DNA of 64,000 nucleotides from Enterocloster aldenensis (GCF_003434055.1 NZ_QVEX01000007.1:62001-126000), one strand, 5' to 3'. Positions 34,504 to 43,490 are shown, counted from the stretch's first letter. The notes: generated by a model not told the origin, from the sequence alone. Program-made: numbers and translations.

Positions 34504-35754
34504 ATGCAAAAGGGTGACAACAGTTTAATCAATTTTACCAATAAAGTAAATGTACTCAATCTGTTATGGAAAGAACCATCAATCTATCGCGCTGAAATTG
34601 CAAGATGTACCAGTCTCTCCATACCTACTGTCATGAAAATCATAGATGATTTGTCTGCCAGGGGTCTGGTAAAGGAAGTTGGCAAAGGGGTCTCAAGCGG
34701 AGGAAAACCGCCTGTGATGCTGGAGTTCAGTAAATCGGCATATTACATTATCGGGGTTGACATCAATGAGTCCTGGACCGAAGTTGTTCTTGTGAATCTT
34801 TTACTGGAAATAGAAGAAAAAAGGATTCAGGATATACGGGTAACAGATACAGTTGACTCGGTCACCCAGCGGGTCATAAAGGAAATAAATACAATCCTGG
34901 AACATAATAGTGACAAGGAAGGAAGGATTCTTGGCATTGGAATGGGCATACCGGGTCTGATTGATCCTAAACAGGGATATATATCCTATTCGCCGGAACT
35001 TAACTGGCGTGATGTGAGGATGAAGGAAATATTCCGGAAACATTTTGATGGCGGGATTGTCATTGAAGAGCGTACCCGTGCCATGGCATCTGCCGAGATG
35101 CGGATTGGCAGGGCACAGAATGTGAAGAATTTCCTGTATGTCAATATCAGTTCAGGTATCGGTTCTGCCATTGTAATGAATGGGAACCTGTATTATGGAA
35201 ATAACAAATCCTCAGGAAGGCTGGGCCATATGGTAGTGGAAAAGGACGGTTTTTCCTGTAATTGCGGAAATCATGGATGTCTGGAACTTTATGCTTCCGG
35301 CAATGCCATAGCAAGGAATGCAAAGCAAATGATACAGAGGGACCATAATTCATTGATTTATGACCTGGTTTTTGGGGATGTGGAAAAAATAGATGTATAT
35401 ACTGTATTTGAAGCGGCCAGGAATAATGACAGACAGGCGCTTAAGGTGTTAAAGGATGCAGCGGAATATCTTGGAATGGCTGTTTCCAGCGTCATTAACC
35501 TGATGGATCCCCAGCTGATTATATTTGAAGGTAAGGTCTGCAGGACCGGGGATGTATTCATGAGCCTGTTTGAGCAGGCGCTGAATGAACGCTATGCCGG
35601 ATATATTGACAATGAGTTTGAAATCGTTATTGGCAAAGGAAGCAGCAATATGGCTTCCATTGGAGCAGCTACTTTTATATTGGAGCGGTTCCTTGCCACA
35701 GGGGGAGATTTCGGCAGGGTCCTGGAGCCGGTGGAGAATGGTATGGGAGAGTAA
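34504..35754 (+). CDS. ROK-family transcriptional regulator
   Basis: A 416-residue repressor of the NagC/XylR type. An N-terminal winged helix (IYRAEIARCTSLSIPTVMKIIDDL) precedes a ROK sugar-binding/kinase-like fold. The ROK signature with the zinc motif is intact (GHMVVEKDGF, then CNCGNHGCLEL). The DNA-binding domain marks it as a regulator, not a glucokinase. It probably controls this fructoside-type cluster and senses the imported sugar. It lies 27 bases after the kinase and 59 bases before the binding protein. Confidence 0.88.
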   Translation: MQKGDNSLINFTNKVNVLNLLWKEPSIYRAEIARCTSLSIPTVMKIIDDLSARGLVKEVGKGVSSGGKPPVMLEFSKSAYYIIGVDINESWTEVVLVNLLLEIEEKRIQDIRVTDTVDSVTQRVIKEINTILEHNSDKEGRILGIGMGIPGLIDPKQGYISYSPELNWRDVRMKEIFRKHFDGGIVIEERTRAMASAEMRIGRAQNVKNFLYVNISSGIGSAIVMNGNLYYGNNKSSGRLGHMVVEKDGFSCNCGNHGCLELYASGNAIARNAKQMIQRDHNSLIYDLVFGDVEKIDVYTVFEAARNNDRQALKVLKDAAEYLGMAVSSVINLMDPQLIIFEGKVCRTGDVFMSLFEQALNERYAGYIDNEFEIVIGKGSSNMASIGAATFILERFLATGGDFGRVLEPVENGMGE

Positions 35755-35813
35755 GCGCCTTAAGGGAGATTGTTTTTATAGCAAAAACAATGGAATGTAT
35801 TAAGGAGGTATTT

Positions 35814-37217
35814 ATGAGAAAGAAATTAGTTGCAGCAGTATTAAGTATCTGTATGTGCCAGTCCCTTCTGGCAGGGTGTGGCCAGAAGGCAGAGGAAAAG
35901 ACAACCGGGGCGCCGGACAGCACGGTTCAGACAACCGGACAGGAATCACCGGCAGCAGAGGTTAAGGAAGGAGGGGACATTACCCTTAAATTTGCCACAT
36001 GGGAAGCCAGCGACCTGGAACGTCAGGCCATCCAGCGCGCGATTGACGGATTTGAGGATTCTCATCCCAATGTATCCGTGGAATATACGGTAAATTCCTT
36101 TAGTGAGCATCATGCCAAGCTTAATACACAGATTAATGCCGGTGATGCCCCGGATGTATTCTGGGTGAATCCGGAATATATGAGGGACTTTGTGGACCGT
36201 GACCAGCTGATGGACCTGACGGACCTTATGGATAAGAAGGGTGTGGATGTATCGGATTATCTGCCCTCATCCCTTGAGAAAATGCAGTATGTGGGAGAGG
36301 ATGGGGATACGCATATTTATGGCGTTGACTGCTGTATTGTAGGACCGGTCATTTTCTATAATAAGGATTTGTTTGACGAAGCAGGAGTGGAATACATTCC
36401 TACCAAGAAGGAAGATCAATGGACCTGGGATGAGTTTGTGGAAAACATGAAGAAACTTACTAAGGTGGAAGATGGCAAGACCGTACAGTACGGCACCAGC
36501 AATTTTGAGGAAAAATTCTCCCTATACACAACGCTGGAACTGTTAGGGTCCAATGGCGCTAAATGGTTTAATGATGATTATACACAGGCAGTAGGGATTG
36601 ATTCGGAAGCAACCAGGGACACCCTGACTAAAATTAAGGAACTCAGGACCGTGTACGGTGTTGCCCCCAACCCAACGGCGGTTGGTGTTGACACAAGCCA
36701 TTCACCGACCCAGATGTTCATGACAGGACAGGTTGCCTCCATTTTTGTAGGCTCTTATGCGCTCCAGGAACTGTCGCAATCAGGAATCAATCTTGGTGCA
36801 GGACTTCCTCCCAAGATGGCAGAAGGAACAAAACCAATCGGCTCAGCTAACCTTGACTGTATCTGGAAGGATACAAAGCATCCGGAAGAGGCATTTGAAC
36901 TGGTGCAGTACCTGACAAGTGTTGATGTATGCTCAGATGTTTATAAGACAGGGCTTTGGATGCCTAACCGGGTTTCACTTTACAAGGAAGAGAACCAGGA
37001 TAAATGGTATAACCCTGAAGTATATCCGCAAGGGTGGCTGGATATGACATGGCTGTGGACAGAGGCGTCCCTGAGGCCATTTGACCATCTGCGCAATACG
37101 GACGAGATTTATGATACATGTACCGTTTATATGGAGGATTATTTCTATAATGACGGCGATTTGGACTCCATACTTCCGGAGTGGCAGGAAGAGGTAAATG
37201 CACTTCTGGAAGAATAG
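35814..37217 (+). CDS. Sugar ABC transporter substrate-binding lipoprotein (third importer)
   Basis: A 467-residue exported lipoprotein with signal peptide and lipobox LAGC (C22), then a short Thr/Ala/Glu linker. The mature protein has family 1 hallmarks (LKFATWEASDLERQAIQRAI, AGDAPDVFWVNPEYM, VIFYNKDLFDEAG). TAAGGAGG precedes ATG 35814. With the two permeases downstream it forms an importer whose cargo is probably a fructose-containing oligosaccharide, given the adjacent GH32 gene. Confidence 0.9.
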   Translation: MRKKLVAAVLSICMCQSLLAGCGQKAEEKTTGAPDSTVQTTGQESPAAEVKEGGDITLKFATWEASDLERQAIQRAIDGFEDSHPNVSVEYTVNSFSEHHAKLNTQINAGDAPDVFWVNPEYMRDFVDRDQLMDLTDLMDKKGVDVSDYLPSSLEKMQYVGEDGDTHIYGVDCCIVGPVIFYNKDLFDEAGVEYIPTKKEDQWTWDEFVENMKKLTKVEDGKTVQYGTSNFEEKFSLYTTLELLGSNGAKWFNDDYTQAVGIDSEATRDTLTKIKELRTVYGVAPNPTAVGVDTSHSPTQMFMTGQVASIFVGSYALQELSQSGINLGAGLPPKMAEGTKPIGSANLDCIWKDTKHPEEAFELVQYLTSVDVCSDVYKTGLWMPNRVSLYKEENQDKWYNPEVYPQGWLDMTWLWTEASLRPFDHLRNTDEIYDTCTVYMEDYFYNDGDLDSILPEWQEEVNALLEE

Positions 37218-37264
37218 AAAGTTTGATTTCAAGTTGACTTACAGGACAGGACGTGGAGGGTACA

Positions 37265-38149
37265 ATGGGTAAGGGACGAAAGAAAGTTGTGTACAATGAT
37301 GCCTTCTGGGCAGGCATATTCCTGCTGCCCAGCCTGATTGGGCTGGTGATATTCACAATCTATCCGCTGTTTAAATCATTATATCTGAGTTTTACGGATT
37401 GGGATTTTGTGCATAAGGCTAACTTCATAGGTGCTGGAAACTATGTTAAGATGGTTTCGGATACAAAGTTTTTAAGGGTTCTGCAGAATACCCTTGCCTA
37501 TACAGCAGTTACGGTTCCTGTCCTGATTATAGTTCCGCTGGTACTGGCGGTTGCACTTAATCAGAAGATAAAAGGAATCCGGTTTTTCAGGGCAGCCTAC
37601 TTTGTTCCGGTCATTGCCTCCACGGTATCGGTTTCATTAATCTGGCAGTGGATGTTCAATGCGGACTTTGGGATGGTTAACTACATTCTGGGGTTGCTGG
37701 GGATTCCCGGCCCTAACTGGCTGACGGATAAGTCGTATGCACTTCCGGCGGTCATGTTTACAAGCATTTGGAAAAATGTGGGATATAATATGATGCTGTT
37801 CCTGGCAGGGCTGCAGAATATACCGGGGGATTATTATGAGGTGGCGGAATTGGAGAAGATAACCATCTTACAGAAGTTCAGGTACATAACCGTACCGCTG
37901 TTAAAACCCACTACATTGTTTGTAACGATTATTACAATCATTAACTCCTTTCAGGTATTTGACCAGGTTGTCATCATGACAGGAGGCGGACCAGCCAGAC
38001 ATTCATCCGTCCTTGTACATTACATCTACCAAAATGCATTCAAATTTTATAACATGGGGTATGCCTGTGCCCTTGGATGGGTACTGGCTGCCATTATATT
38101 CATACTCACATTAATCATGTTCGTGGTTAATGGGCGAAGTGACGGTTAG
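37265..38149 (+). CDS. Sugar ABC transporter permease (MalF type, third importer)
   Basis: A 294-residue permease with six predicted helices and an EAA loop (YYEVAELEKITILQKFRYITVPL) in which the usual Asp-Gly is Glu-Lys. ATG 37265 follows GTGGAGGG; a GTG 12 bases upstream overlaps that site and is rejected. The stop codon lies within the ribosome site of the next gene. Confidence 0.9.
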   Translation: MGKGRKKVVYNDAFWAGIFLLPSLIGLVIFTIYPLFKSLYLSFTDWDFVHKANFIGAGNYVKMVSDTKFLRVLQNTLAYTAVTVPVLIIVPLVLAVALNQKIKGIRFFRAAYFVPVIASTVSVSLIWQWMFNADFGMVNYILGLLGIPGPNWLTDKSYALPAVMFTSIWKNVGYNMMLFLAGLQNIPGDYYEVAELEKITILQKFRYITVPLLKPTTLFVTIITIINSFQVFDQVVIMTGGGPARHSSVLVHYIYQNAFKFYNMGYACALGWVLAAIIFILTLIMFVVNGRSDG

Positions 38150-38159
38150 GGGGTGCGGT

Positions 38160-38993
38160 ATGAAAAAGAAAACAAAAGAACGGCTTGTAAAGACCTTTTC
38201 AATGGTTATCCTGTTGGCTGGTTCAGCACTGATGCTTCTTCCGTTTTTCTGGATGGTATCCACTTCCTTTAAGGATTTAAGCGATGTATTCGTGTATCCT
38301 CCCAAGTTTTTTGGCTCATTCATAAAATGGTCCAATTATGTGGAGGTACTGCAGCGGTTTGATTTCCTTCCCATGTTTTCCAATACCCTTCTGGTGACCA
38401 TTGGGGTATTGGTGACTGAACTGATTACAAGTACCATGGCGGGATATGCATTTGCCTGCCTGAAGTTCAGGGGAAAGAACATATTGTTTTTGTTTTATCT
38501 GATTTCCATGATGATTCCATTCCATGTCATGCTGGTTCCTACTTTTGAACTGCTGAAGAATATGAATCTGCTGAACTCCCTGTGGTCGCTAATCTGGCCG
38601 GTCCTTACACTTCCTTTTGGCGTATTCCTGATGAGACAGTTTTTTGGGGACCTTCCCATTGAACTGGCAGAATCTGCCAAGATTGATGGGTGTACACCCT
38701 GGGGAATTTTCACTAAGATATATCTTCCCCTTTCAAAACCATCCGTTGCAACACTATCTATTTTTATATTTATTGCTACATGGAATGACTTTTTAAAGCC
38801 TTTGATTTATTTAAGTGACAGTAAGAAGAATACGCTGACATTGGGAATCTACCTGATGCAGGGGACCTACTCAACAAATTGGCCGGTCCTGATGGCAACC
38901 TGTACGTTGAGCCTGCTCCCGGCACTGATACTTTTCCTGTGCATGCAGGACCTGTTTGTGGAAGGAATTGCAATGTCTGGTATTAAAGGTTAG
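38160..38993 (+). CDS. Sugar ABC transporter permease (MalG type, third importer)
   Basis: A 277-residue permease with six predicted helices and EAA-type loop (IELAESAKIDGCTPWGIFTKIYLPL). ATG 38160 follows TAGGGGG. Its end (LFVEGIAMSGIKG) is standard. The GH32 gene begins eight bases after the stop codon, so import and hydrolysis are expressed together. As in the other two importers here, no ATPase is encoded alongside. Confidence 0.91.
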   Translation: MKKKTKERLVKTFSMVILLAGSALMLLPFFWMVSTSFKDLSDVFVYPPKFFGSFIKWSNYVEVLQRFDFLPMFSNTLLVTIGVLVTELITSTMAGYAFACLKFRGKNILFLFYLISMMIPFHVMLVPTFELLKNMNLLNSLWSLIWPVLTLPFGVFLMRQFFGDLPIELAESAKIDGCTPWGIFTKIYLPLSKPSVATLSIFIFIATWNDFLKPLIYLSDSKKNTLTLGIYLMQGTYSTNWPVLMATCTLSLLPALILFLCMQDLFVEGIAMSGIKG

Positions 38994-39001
38994 GAGGATG
39001 T

Positions 39002-40495
39002 ATGATGCTCGAGACACGGGAACAATTAGAAGAACTGTTAAAAAACGGGGTCAGTGATATTGAAGCTGCAGCGGAAATTGCTGACAAAGATCCAATGAGG
39101 CCAAGGTATCATTTCCATTCCCCGTCCCAATGGATGGATGACCCGAACGGTATTATTTATCATAAAGGGTACTACCATATGATGTACAGCTTGAATCCCA
39201 ATACATCAAAGCATCGCGCAGGGATGGTATACAAGACTGCCCACCGGGTGTGGGACCCTGGGCATGAGGACTGGACCGGCGGAATCACGGTTTGGGGGCA
39301 TGCGCGCAGCAAGGATATGGTGCACTGGGAGCATCTGCCCATAGCCCTTTACCCTGTCCTTGAAAAGGGAGAGCATTTTATCTGGTTTGGGACAACCGCG
39401 TTAAATGAGAATGGAACCCCAATTGCTGTCTATACCAGTGTCGGTCTTGACAAGCGGCCGGAGGACACGGCGGACCAGTGGCTGTGGTTTGGGGACGATG
39501 ACTTGATAAAATGGAAACCGGCTGAGGATAATCCTATATTGGATTATGATCTGCATGGGGATGAACGGCTTACAGAGTGGAGGGACCCCTTTGTCGTGAA
39601 GCATGATGGGAAAGGCTATCTGATTCTGGGAGCCAGACGCGTTGGGAAAGAAAAGAATGATGCAGTCATTGCCTTATATGAAGCACAGAATCCTGAATAT
39701 ACGAAATGGTCCTATAAAGGTGTCATTTTCAGTTTGGAAAACCGGGAGGTCCCTAGCTGTGAGTGTCCTAATCTTGTGAAGATACAGGATAAATGGGTCA
39801 TACTGGTATCCCCTCATGGCGCAGTTGAATATTATGTGGGGAATATGGATTTTGAACATGCACAGTTTACTGTGGAATCCAGTGGAATGGTTGATTTTAG
39901 CACAAATTTCTATGCAACAAATGTACTTGAGGATGACAGGGAACGCAAAATCATGTGGGGGGCAGTAGAGGGCTTTTGCAATACAAAAGGATGGAATGGG
40001 TGCGTATCCCTTCCGAGGCAGCTTTCTGTTTCCCGGGACGGTCATCTGTGGCAGGGTCCGGTAAAAGAACTTGAATCCCTTAGGAATGATCATACTGCAT
40101 TTTCCGGTGTGGTGACGGGAGATAAGAGCCAAAAGCTTTTCGATATCAGGGAAGGCACCGCAGAAATTAAGCTTTGGGTCAGGCCAGGCAGCGCCGTCAG
40201 ACTCATCCTGCCTCCGGGACCGGCAGGGGAAATCAGGATAGGAAGTGATTTTGTAAGCGCCGGTACTAAAAAGGCTCCTTTGAAGAAAAAGGATGAACAT
40301 GAACTGACCATATTCCTGGACAGGACGGTTATAGAGATGTTCCTCGATGACGGCACATGCCTGACATCCGTGCTGCCTCAGGCCATTACAAAGGGAACTG
40401 TGGAAGTCGTAGCCGAAGGCGGGCCGGCAGAAGTTAAGGCAGATGCATATAATCTGCATTGTGCGGATTTATTTTCAATGGAGTTATTCCGCTAG
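39002..40495 (+). CDS. GH32 fructosidase (sucrose-6-phosphate hydrolase/fructan hydrolase family)
   Basis: A 497-residue glycoside hydrolase releasing fructose from sucrose or fructans. The nucleophile block reads WMDDPNG (44-50, nucleophile D47), the transition-state block is EWRDPFV and the acid/base block CECPNL supplies Glu; the C-terminal beta-sandwich follows (FLDRTVIEMFLDDG). There is no signal peptide, so it is cytoplasmic. The third residue of the nucleophile block is usually Asn. AGGAGG precedes two adjacent ATGs. The gene lies directly after the importer permeases, so it acts on the imported substrate. Confidence 0.9.
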   Translation: MMLETREQLEELLKNGVSDIEAAAEIADKDPMRPRYHFHSPSQWMDDPNGIIYHKGYYHMMYSLNPNTSKHRAGMVYKTAHRVWDPGHEDWTGGITVWGHARSKDMVHWEHLPIALYPVLEKGEHFIWFGTTALNENGTPIAVYTSVGLDKRPEDTADQWLWFGDDDLIKWKPAEDNPILDYDLHGDERLTEWRDPFVVKHDGKGYLILGARRVGKEKNDAVIALYEAQNPEYTKWSYKGVIFSLENREVPSCECPNLVKIQDKWVILVSPHGAVEYYVGNMDFEHAQFTVESSGMVDFSTNFYATNVLEDDRERKIMWGAVEGFCNTKGWNGCVSLPRQLSVSRDGHLWQGPVKELESLRNDHTAFSGVVTGDKSQKLFDIREGTAEIKLWVRPGSAVRLILPPGPAGEIRIGSDFVSAGTKKAPLKKKDEHELTIFLDRTVIEMFLDDGTCLTSVLPQAITKGTVEVVAEGGPAEVKADAYNLHCADLFSMELFR

Positions 40496-40521
40496 TGGAT
40501 GATTGCAGAATATAATGGCAG

Positions 40522-40565
40522 GCGGCTGGATGAAAGGGATTGATTCATTCAGCCGCTTATTTTTT
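40522..40565 (+). terminator. Terminator between GH32 and transketolase genes, abutting a ribosome site
   Basis: GCGGCTGGATGAA (40522-40534) pairs with TTCATTCAGCCGC (40544-40556) with one G-T pair, followed by TTATTTTTT. The T-run ends immediately before GGAGG of the transketolase gene. Confidence 0.82.
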
Positions 40566-40575
40566 GGAGGGAAAA

Positions 40576-41412
40576 ATGAAGGATACGGAACTTAGGAAGA
40601 AAGCAGTAAAAGTGCGCCAAGGTGCGCTTGAAGCAATCTATGGGGCTGGTTCAGGACATCCGGGGGGTTCGCTTTCAGCTGCTGATTTATTTACATATCT
40701 TTATTTTGAGGAAATGAATGTGTCGCCGACATTGGCCGACAGTGCGGACAGGGACCGATTCGTGCTGTCAAAAGGACATACGGCGCCTGGTCTGTATTCC
40801 GTTCTGGCGGAAGTGGGATATATTCCCAGGAAGGACCTAAGGACACTCCGGCACATTGGGTCTTATCTGCAGGGACATCCGGATATGAAGCATACCCCGG
40901 GAATTGATATGTCTACAGGCTCCCTTGGACAGGGGATATCTGCAGCAGTGGGAATGGCTCTTGCAGCTAAAATGCAGAAAAGGGATTACCGCACCTATGT
41001 GCTGGTGGGGGATGGTGAGATTCAGGAGGGACAGGTATGGGAAGCAGCCATGTTTGCCGCTTTCAGAAAACTGGATAATATGGTCGTGATTGTGGATAAT
41101 AACGGACTACAGATTGATGGAAGGATTGAAGATGTCTGCAACCCTTATCCGATTGCGGATAAATTCCAGTCCTTTGGGTTTCATGCCATATGCGTGGACG
41201 GCCATGATTTTTCAGCACTTAGAAGTGCTTTTTTGGAGGCAAGGCAGATAAAGGGAAAGCCCAGTGCCGTTATCATGAAGACCATAAAAGGAAAAGGCAT
41301 TTCTTTTATGGAACATCAGGCAGGATGGCATGGGAAAGCGCCCAATGAAGCGGAATACCGGATGGCAATGAAGGAATTGGAGGAATTGGAGGCAGGATTA
41401 TGCAGGGAGTAA
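40576..41412 (+). CDS. Transketolase, N-terminal subunit
   Basis: A 278-residue thiamine-diphosphate-binding half of transketolase. It shows GSGHPGGSLSAAD, LSKGHTAPGLYS, the GDG motif that binds the cofactor (GDGEIQEGQVWEAA) and VDNNGLQIDG. Split transketolases encoded by two genes are common in Firmicutes and archaea. ATG 40576 follows GGAGG. The C-terminal half is encoded directly downstream. It transfers two-carbon units between pentose and other sugar phosphates, which fits with the ribulokinase-like gene. Confidence 0.93.
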   Translation: MKDTELRKKAVKVRQGALEAIYGAGSGHPGGSLSAADLFTYLYFEEMNVSPTLADSADRDRFVLSKGHTAPGLYSVLAEVGYIPRKDLRTLRHIGSYLQGHPDMKHTPGIDMSTGSLGQGISAAVGMALAAKMQKRDYRTYVLVGDGEIQEGQVWEAAMFAAFRKLDNMVVIVDNNGLQIDGRIEDVCNPYPIADKFQSFGFHAICVDGHDFSALRSAFLEARQIKGKPSAVIMKTIKGKGISFMEHQAGWHGKAPNEAEYRMAMKELEELEAGLCRE

Positions 41413-41414
41413 AA

Positions 41415-42338
41415 ATGACCGCTACAAGGGAGAGCTACGGTAATACCCTGGTCGAACTGGGAAAGGAAGATAACAGGATTGTGGTCCTGGATGCAGACCT
41501 GGCAGGGGCTACCAGGACGGCTTACTTTAAAAAGGCGTATCCTGATCGGCACATTGACTGTGGCATTGCAGAAGCTAATATGGTTGGAATTGCAGCAGGA
41601 CTTGCCACAGCCGGTATGATACCTTTTATCAGCAGTTTTGCTATGTTTGCAGCAGGAAGGGCATATGAACAGATACGTAATTCTGTTGGATATCCTCATC
41701 TAAATGTAAAAATAGGGGCAACCCATGCAGGGATATCGGTGGGAGAGGACGGCGCTACCCATCAATGTAATGAAGACGTGGCATTAATGCGCACGGTTCC
41801 AGGCATGGTGATAATCAATCCGGCCGATGACGTGGAGGCAAGGGCGGCAGTCCGTGCCGCTGCTATGTATGACGGACCGGTATATCTGCGGTTTGGCAGG
41901 CTTCCTGTGCCGGTCATCCATTCTGACCCGGATTATAAGTTTGAGATTGGAAAAGGAATCCAGCTGTCAGAGGGGGAGGACGTCACCCTGGTCGCTACCG
42001 GCCTGATGGTTGCAAAGGCACTGGAGGCAGTAAAGTACCTGGAGGCAGACGGGATTCATGCGGGTGTAATCGATATCCATACCATTAAGCCGCTGGATAG
42101 TGAAATCATTCTCAAGGCGGCCGGAAAAACAGGAAAGATTGTGGTTTTGGAAGAGCATTCTGTGATTGGGGGCTTGGGAAGCGCTGTATCAGAGCTGCTG
42201 TCGGAACTGTTTCCGATACCTGTGAAGCGTATCGGGATAAATGATGTGTATGGACGGTCCGGCCCGGCAGAAGAACTGCTGCATTATTACGGACTAGATA
42301 CAGAAGGAATTTACCGCCAGGTGAAAGGATTCCTATAA
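41415..42338 (+). CDS. Transketolase, C-terminal subunit
   Basis: A 307-residue protein with the pyrimidine-binding and C-terminal domains of transketolase (DADLAGATRT, DCGIAEANMVGIAAGLATAG, GATHAGISVGEDGATHQ, VLEEHSVIGGLG). ATG 41415 is two bases after the N-terminal gene's stop, with GCAGGGAG as ribosome site inside that gene's end. The two halves form one enzyme. It is the last gene of the third sugar cluster. Confidence 0.93.
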   Translation: MTATRESYGNTLVELGKEDNRIVVLDADLAGATRTAYFKKAYPDRHIDCGIAEANMVGIAAGLATAGMIPFISSFAMFAAGRAYEQIRNSVGYPHLNVKIGATHAGISVGEDGATHQCNEDVALMRTVPGMVIINPADDVEARAAVRAAAMYDGPVYLRFGRLPVPVIHSDPDYKFEIGKGIQLSEGEDVTLVATGLMVAKALEAVKYLEADGIHAGVIDIHTIKPLDSEIILKAAGKTGKIVVLEEHSVIGGLGSAVSELLSELFPIPVKRIGINDVYGRSGPAEELLHYYGLDTEGIYRQVKGFL

Positions 42339-42422
42339 TACCGTAAAGTTTCCTCCCTGATGGTACGATAATATAAGTAACAGAAAAAGAAATTTACTAT
42401 CGGCCAAGAGGGAGGATACAGG

Positions 42423-43217
42423 ATGAGGATTCAATTTAGTGCGGGACAGCCCCGCAATACGGTCATCAATGCTGCAAGGGTCAATGCATCTTTTGCAAAA
42501 AGGGGGGCTGCCGGCAGCCGGGAAAGCCAGGGGAACAGGGCCAGGAAGGACCGTCTGACGCTTTCGCCCCAGGGGAAGCTGATGAGCATGATAGACAACC
42601 TGACAAAGCAGAAACAGTCCATCATGGACCGGAAAAACAGCCTGATTGAGGACACGCTTAAAAACGGCGGCAAGGTGGAGGATATTAAGGACCAGCTGAA
42701 AAACTACGGCAGGCAGCTGGCTGATATTGATAAGCAGATTGCAGGACTCTATGCCCAGCAGGCCAAAGAGGCCGCTGGCCAGGACGATAAGAAAAAGTCA
42801 GGCAGGTCCCATACCGCCAGGACGGAAGAACAGGCTGAGACAGAATATCTGAGCAACCTGGCCAATCTGTCTGAGGGCATTAAACATGCGCAGACGGTTT
42901 CTTCGGTGAAAGACCGTGTGGAAGGAGAGATTCATGTCAGGGAAGCCGAGCTTGGCATGGGGGAACTTCATGTGGATGTGCTGTCAAGCAAAGGGGAGGG
43001 CGTTACGGTCAAGGACATGATTGATAATGAAATGGGCGCCCTGGAACGAAAGGAAAGGGAACTTGCCGGCTTAAGGGACCAGGCGGACCAGCTGGCCGAA
43101 AGCCAGGGTAAGGAACTGAAGGACTCTGTGGAAGAACTGAAGGAGAGCAAGGAGAGCGCCGGCCATGCAGACGAGGAGGAACAGGCCAAGGGGGCGCTGC
43201 CGGAAGGACAGGAATAG
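42423..43217 (+). CDS. Hypothetical coiled-coil protein
   Basis: A 264-residue hydrophilic protein with no signal peptide or membrane helix. Residues about 55-120 and 205-245 are rich in Lys, Glu, Gln and Leu and look like coiled coil (NLTKQKQSIMDRKNSLIED, ALERKERELAGLRDQADQL). The N-terminus is basic and the tail acidic, ending in a Glu-rich stretch. GAGGGAGG precedes ATG 42423. It stands alone between the transketolase genes and a terminator. I do not recognise a characterised family. Confidence 0.75.
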   Translation: MRIQFSAGQPRNTVINAARVNASFAKRGAAGSRESQGNRARKDRLTLSPQGKLMSMIDNLTKQKQSIMDRKNSLIEDTLKNGGKVEDIKDQLKNYGRQLADIDKQIAGLYAQQAKEAAGQDDKKKSGRSHTARTEEQAETEYLSNLANLSEGIKHAQTVSSVKDRVEGEIHVREAELGMGELHVDVLSSKGEGVTVKDMIDNEMGALERKERELAGLRDQADQLAESQGKELKDSVEELKESKESAGHADEEEQAKGALPEGQE

Positions 43218-43239
43218 GGACACCCATAAAGGGGCTGAT

Positions 43240-43300
43240 GCAAAAAGACTGGCGGGCCGGAGGAAAAAACCGGAGGATGCCTGTCTTTTTGCGCCAGTCC
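43240..43300. terminator. Terminator-like hairpin after the coiled-coil gene
   Basis: GCAAAAAGAC (43240-43249) can pair with GTCTTTTTGC (43283-43292); an alternative stem GACTGGCG/CGCCAGTC (43247-43254/43292-43299) overlaps it. The A-run and T-run are placed so that the first stem could work in either direction. Confidence 0.5.
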
Positions 43301-43330
43301 TTATTTACTGTAATATCCAATCCCCATCAT

Positions 43331-43490
43331 GGATTGCAGTCTCTGTGCAGAGAAGACTGCAGTCTTTGTCCCGGGAAGACCGCAGTCCCTGTCCCGGGAA
43401 GACTACAGTCCCTGTCCCAGGAAGGCCGCAGTCCCTGTCCCAGGAAGGCCGCAGTCCCTGTCCCGGGAACTGTCTCAGCCCTGTCCAAGC
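43331..43490. repeat. 23-bp GC-rich tandem repeat
   Basis: Five clear units of 23 bases start at 43353, 43376, 43399, 43422 and 43445, with consensus AAGACCGCAGTCCCTGTCCC plus GGG. A degenerate unit lies on each side (from 43331 and from 43468). The last one overlaps the 3' end of the aldolase-type gene on the minus strand. Because 23 is not a multiple of three the array cannot encode a regular peptide repeat. Confidence 0.9.

Noticed and set aside
34504..35754. ROK glucokinase or fructokinase
   Set aside because: The N-terminal helix-turn-helix marks it as a ROK regulator. It therefore does not supply the missing fructokinase for the GH32 cluster.
40576..42338. Transketolase broken into two frames as a pseudogene
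   Set aside because: Both halves have their own ribosome sites and complete domains; split transketolases are normal in Firmicutes.
43331..43490. Possible CRISPR array
   Set aside because: The 23-bp units are directly adjacent with no spacers, and no cas genes are nearby. It is a simple tandem repeat.
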